DNA of 64,000 nt from DASRDR01 sp963812945 [NCBI: uncultured Candidatus Rokubacteria bacterium] (GTDB lineage Bacteria > Methylomirabilota > Methylomirabilia > Rokubacteriales), in NCBI GenBank assembly GCA_963812945.1, contig CAWEXD010000012.1, forward strand, positions 248,001-312,000, given 5' to 3'. The position numbers and the translations under genes are program-made. Every line of letters begins with the position of its first letter. Positions within the stretch are counted from its first letter, which is position 1. This document shows, in pieces, positions 61,481 to 64,000 of this stretch. The notes under the pieces are model-generated. The model saw only the letters and a list, made by a program, of their open reading frames with translations, did no database searches and had not been told where the DNA came from.

Positions 61481-62380
61481 TCAGAGAGTCCGCATGCGCG
61501 GATCGAGGAGGTCGCGGAGCCCGTCGCCGAGGAGGTTGAAGCCGAGCACGGTCACCGCGATGGCGAAACCGGGCAGGACGGCGATCCAGGGGTCGATCAG
61601 CATGTACTGGCGCGCGGCGCTGAGCATGAGCCCCCAGGACGCCGTCGGCGGCTGGGTCCCGAGCCCGAGGAAGGAGAGCGCGGCCTCGGTGAGGATGGCC
61701 GTCGAGAACGACACGGTCATCTGGACCAGGATCGGCGCCGCCACGTTCGGCAGGACGTGCCGCGCGATGATCCGCCCGTTCGAGGCGCCGATCGAGCGGG
61801 CCGCCTCGATGTAGGGCACCCGGACCACCGTGAGGGTCGGCCCGCGCGCGACCCGCGCGAACGTCGGCGCGTACACGAGGCCGATGGCCAGCATCGCGTT
61901 GGTCAGGGTCGGGCCGAGGATGCTCGTGATGGCGATCGCGAGGACGAGCGCGGGCAGCGACAGCACGACGTCCATGATCCGCATGATCACGTCGTCCACC
62001 CACCCGCCGAAGAAGCCGGCCACCACGCCGGCTGTCGCGCCGAGAGCGAGCGCGATGAGGACGGCCAGCCCGCCCACGTAGAGGGAGACCCGCGCCCCCC
62101 AGATCAGGCGGCTCAGCTCGTCCCGGCCGAACTCGTCGGTGCCGAGGAGATGCGTGCCCCCCGGCGGCAGAAGCGGCTTGGCGATCTGGGCGGCCGGCGC
62201 ATACGGCGCGATGACGGGTGCGGTCAGCGCCACCGTCACCACGATGCCCACCAGCACCGCGCCGATGAGGGCGACCGGCGTTCCGGCCAGCGTGCGCAGA
62301 AAGCGCGCGCGGGCGACCTGGTCCGGGGTGAGGCCGCGCGGCAGGGCGGCGACGGCCGGCGTCGCGGCGCCGTCACTCAT
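61481..62380 (-). CDS. Peptide-type ABC transporter permease (DppC/OppC family)
   Basis: 299-residue inner-membrane permease. One helix near 36-55, then LLPPGGTHLLGTDEFGRDELSR, EAA loop YIEAARSIGASNGRIIARHVLPN, tail LLGDGLRDLLDPRMR. It overlaps the DppB-type gene by 8 bases, so the two are coupled. Like the other two systems here it has no ATPase neighbour on this side. Confidence 0.93.
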   Translation of the reverse strand: MSDGAATPAVAALPRGLTPDQVARARFLRTLAGTPVALIGAVLVGIVVTVALTAPVIAPYAPAAQIAKPLLPPGGTHLLGTDEFGRDELSRLIWGARVSLYVGGLAVLIALALGATAGVVAGFFGGWVDDVIMRIMDVVLSLPALVLAIAITSILGPTLTNAMLAIGLVYAPTFARVARGPTLTVVRVPYIEAARSIGASNGRIIARHVLPNVAAPILVQMTVSFSTAILTEAALSFLGLGTQPPTASWGLMLSAARQYMLIDPWIAVLPGFAIAVTVLGFNLLGDGLRDLLDPRMRTL

Positions 62381-63320
62381 AGCGGATCCGCGGATCGAGG
62401 TACGTGTAGAGGAGGTCCACCAGGAGGTTCACCAGGACGAACGTGACGGCGAACACCATCACGGTCCCCTGCACCACCGGGTAGTCCCGCTGGTACACCC
62501 CGTTGAGGAGGGTCCAGCCGAGCCCCGGCAGCCCGAAGATCTGCTCGGTGATGACGACCCCGCCGAGCAGGAACCCGGTCTGGAGCCCGAGGACCGTGAC
62601 GATCGGGATCAGCGCGTTCCGGAGCGCGTGACGCAGAAGGACGGCCCGCGTGGCCAGCCCCTTGGCGCGAGCGACTCGGATGAAGTCCTGTCCCAGCACC
62701 TCGAGCATCGACGACCGAGTCATGCGCACGACGACCGCCGAGAGCCCGAGCGACAGCGACAGGACGGGCAGGAACATCTGCTGGAGGTTGACCCACGGAT
62801 CCGCCCACGGCGTGACGTAGATCAGGGCCGGCAGCCAGCCGAAGAGCGACGATGCGCCGATGATGAGCAGGATGGCGATCCAGAAGTTCGGCAGGGACAA
62901 TCCGAGGACGCCCACGATCTGGACCAGCGTCCGCACGCGGAGGCTCCGCGAGACGCTCGCCGCCACACCAAGCGGGATTCCCACGAAGGCGACGCTCAGA
63001 ACCGCGAGCAGGGCCAGCTCGATCGTGATCGGCAGCCGTGACGTGATCAGAGTCGCGACCGGCTGGCCCGTGCGGAAGGACCACCCGAAGTTCCCCTGGA
63101 GCATGTTGCCAAGCCACAGGAGGTACTGGACGGGAAGCGGTCGGTCGAGGCCGAACTCCCGGAGCACCGCCGCGCGCTGCGCGCGGCTGAGCTGGCCTTC
63201 CGTCCCTGCGATGATTTCGACAATGTTACCCGGAAGGAGACGAACGAGCAGGAAGATCAGGACCGAGACGCCGAGAAGGGCGAGAACGGTCCACATCGCG
63301 CGCCGCGCGAGGTAGCGCAT
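62373..63320 (-). CDS. Peptide-type ABC transporter permease (DppB/OppB family)
   Basis: 315-residue permease with six helices. Motifs: LVRLLPGNIVEIIAGTEGQLS, GNFGWSFRTGQPVATLI, EAA loop FIRVARAKGLATRAVLLRHALRNALIP, tail VDLLYTYLDPRIRYE. It is preceded (in transcription) by a 146-base gap containing two strong hairpins, one with a T tract, after the binding-protein gene. The binding protein is therefore probably made in excess of this permease. Confidence 0.93.
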   Translation of the reverse strand: MRYLARRAMWTVLALLGVSVLIFLLVRLLPGNIVEIIAGTEGQLSRAQRAAVLREFGLDRPLPVQYLLWLGNMLQGNFGWSFRTGQPVATLITSRLPITIELALLAVLSVAFVGIPLGVAASVSRSLRVRTLVQIVGVLGLSLPNFWIAILLIIGASSLFGWLPALIYVTPWADPWVNLQQMFLPVLSLSLGLSAVVVRMTRSSMLEVLGQDFIRVARAKGLATRAVLLRHALRNALIPIVTVLGLQTGFLLGGVVITEQIFGLPGLGWTLLNGVYQRDYPVVQGTVMVFAVTFVLVNLLVDLLYTYLDPRIRYE

Positions 63321-63397
63321 CTACGACCCGCGTTCTTGGGACTGTTCGGACGGCCCACGACCCGTGGACCGCCTGGGCCGTCGGCCTCCCTCGAGGG

Positions 63398-63433
63398 TGG
63401 CGCACGTCGCGCTCACAGGCGCGACGTGCGCCA
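63398..63433 (-). other. 15-bp perfect inverted repeat between binding protein and permease
   Basis: TGGCGCACGTCGCGC, a six-base loop (63413-63418), then the exact reverse complement. It is the second hairpin after the binding-protein stop. No T run follows, so it may protect the upstream mRNA from 3' exonucleases rather than terminate. Confidence 0.7.
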
Positions 63434-63441
63434 GGCGACCC

Positions 63442-63463
63442 AAAAAGGGGGGCGGAGCCCCCC
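63442..63463 (-). terminator. Intrinsic terminator after the binding-protein gene
   Basis: On the minus strand GGGGGGC-TCC-GCCCCCC followed directly by TTTTT, three bases past the binding-protein stop. A classical rho-independent shape, in mid-operon, so likely partial. Confidence 0.8.
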
Positions 63464-63466
63464 TCA

Positions 63467-64000
63467 CTAGGCGAGCCAGGCCTTCTTGAGGAAGAGCCGG
63501 CGGCCGGTGAAGGACTGAGAGTAGCCCTGGAGCTTGTTCGAAACCGCCTCGATGTTGTGCTTCGCGAACCACCACCAGTTCTGGCAGTCCCGGACCACGA
63601 TGCGCTGGGCCTCCTCGTAGAGGCGCCGGCGCTCGGCGTGGTTGGTGGACTGGCGGGCCTCGGTGAGGAGGGCGTCGAGCTTCGCGTCCGGGGTGTCGCA
63701 GCCGCCCTTGTTGATGTTCCCCTTCGAGTGGAAGTAGGGGTAGAGGAACCCGTCGGGGTCGGGCCGGAAGGTGTTGGCGGAGGCGTAGATGTCGCCGCCC
63801 TCCTTGCCGCACGAGTTGTTCGACTTCGCGTTGTCGGCCACGAACGCGCCCCATTCCATCTGGGTGGCAGTGACGTCGATGTTGAGCTTCTTCAGCGACT
63901 CCTGGATCACGAGCGTCGAGGCGACGAACTCGGGGTACTGGGGCGAGCACTTGATCTCGACCTTGAAGCCGTTCGGGTAGCCAGCCTCCACCAGGAGCTT
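63467..64000 (-). CDS. Family 5 solute-binding protein, C-terminal part (cut by window)
   Basis: The last 178 residues of a periplasmic peptide-type binding protein. Visible: KLLVEAGYPNGFKVEIKCSP, then LKKLNIDVTATQMEWGAFVADN, a ligand-pocket region DIYASANTFRPDPDGFLYPYF, RRRLYEEAQRIVVRDC, and the end RRLFLKKAWLA. The DxxxxxNxxxPDPDGF stretch is typical of family 5 (DppA/OppA-like) C-lobes. Two cysteines (NNSCGKEGG and GGCDTPD) may form a disulfide. Signal peptide and N-lobe are outside the window. Confidence 0.92.
   Translation of the reverse strand, partial: KLLVEAGYPNGFKVEIKCSPQYPEFVASTLVIQESLKKLNIDVTATQMEWGAFVADNAKSNNSCGKEGGDIYASANTFRPDPDGFLYPYFHSKGNINKGGCDTPDAKLDALLTEARQSTNHAERRRLYEEAQRIVVRDCQNWWWFAKHNIEAVSNKLQGYSQSFTGRRLFLKKAWLA

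Noticed and set aside
1-64000. tRNA, rRNA, riboswitch or CRISPR features
   Set aside because: No cloverleaf-like segment, rRNA block, known aptamer core or spaced repeat array was recognised on reading; a covariance-model scan could overturn this.

Overview
This is a high-GC, gene-dense bacterial chromosome segment, with long antisense open frames throughout that are artefacts of GC-rich codon use. MurE carries the DNPR motif typical of meso-diaminopimelate ligases. Together with LLM flavoprotein, BT1-type carrier and many peptide-type ABC genes, this suggests a diderm environmental bacterium. My best guess is a Rokubacteria/Methylomirabilota-like or deltaproteobacterial-like lineage; that is inference, since no rRNA or marker placement is possible. 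I saw no tRNA, rRNA or CRISPR array.

Layout. (1) 1-426: 5' part of yggS. (2) 494-4616: a disrupted locus. A 567-bp piece of pgeF is present twice (494-1060 and 4050-4616, one mismatch). Between the copies lie an RHH/RelE toxin-antitoxin pair, an IS91-family transposase and a broken ABC permease fragment. (3) 4048-21509, minus strand: the division and cell wall (dcw) cluster mraZ-rsmH-ftsL-ftsI-murE-murF-mraY-murD-ftsW-murC-murB-ftsQ-ftsA-ftsZ-pgeF. It is driven by a near-consensus promoter with two MraZ boxes, and murG and ddl are missing from their usual places. (4) 21582-26802: a small helical protein, a peptide-type ABC system without ATPases, and a bactofilin/zinc-ribbon pair. (5) 26833-31801: an AceE-like E1 enzyme divergent from an IlvD/Edd-type dehydratase, then a VapBC pair. 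(6) 31859-37542: an operon matching E. coli ydcSTUV-patD (polyamine-type uptake plus aminobutyraldehyde oxidation). (7) 37556-45724: a DUF4864 protein, an SDR, a second ATPase-less peptide transporter with two tandem paralogous binding proteins, and an amidase. (8) 45829-53451: an E1alpha-E1beta-E2-E3 oxo-acid dehydrogenase operon running into MFS, carboxymuconolactone-decarboxylase-like and hydrolase genes. (9) 53515-58286: small and large membrane proteins, a histone-H1-like protein, an LLM oxidoreductase and a GT-C-like membrane protein. (10) 58356-64000: RidA, two tandem BT1/MFS carriers, and a third peptide-type transporter cut by the window end.

Genes working together: the dcw block makes peptidoglycan precursors (MurC-F, MraY) and the divisome (FtsA/Z/Q/L/I/W). 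YdcSTUV-PatD would import a polyamine-like solute and oxidise a derived aldehyde. The E1-E3 operon makes an acyl-CoA from a 2-oxo acid. Three solute-binding/permease sets must borrow ATPases encoded elsewhere.
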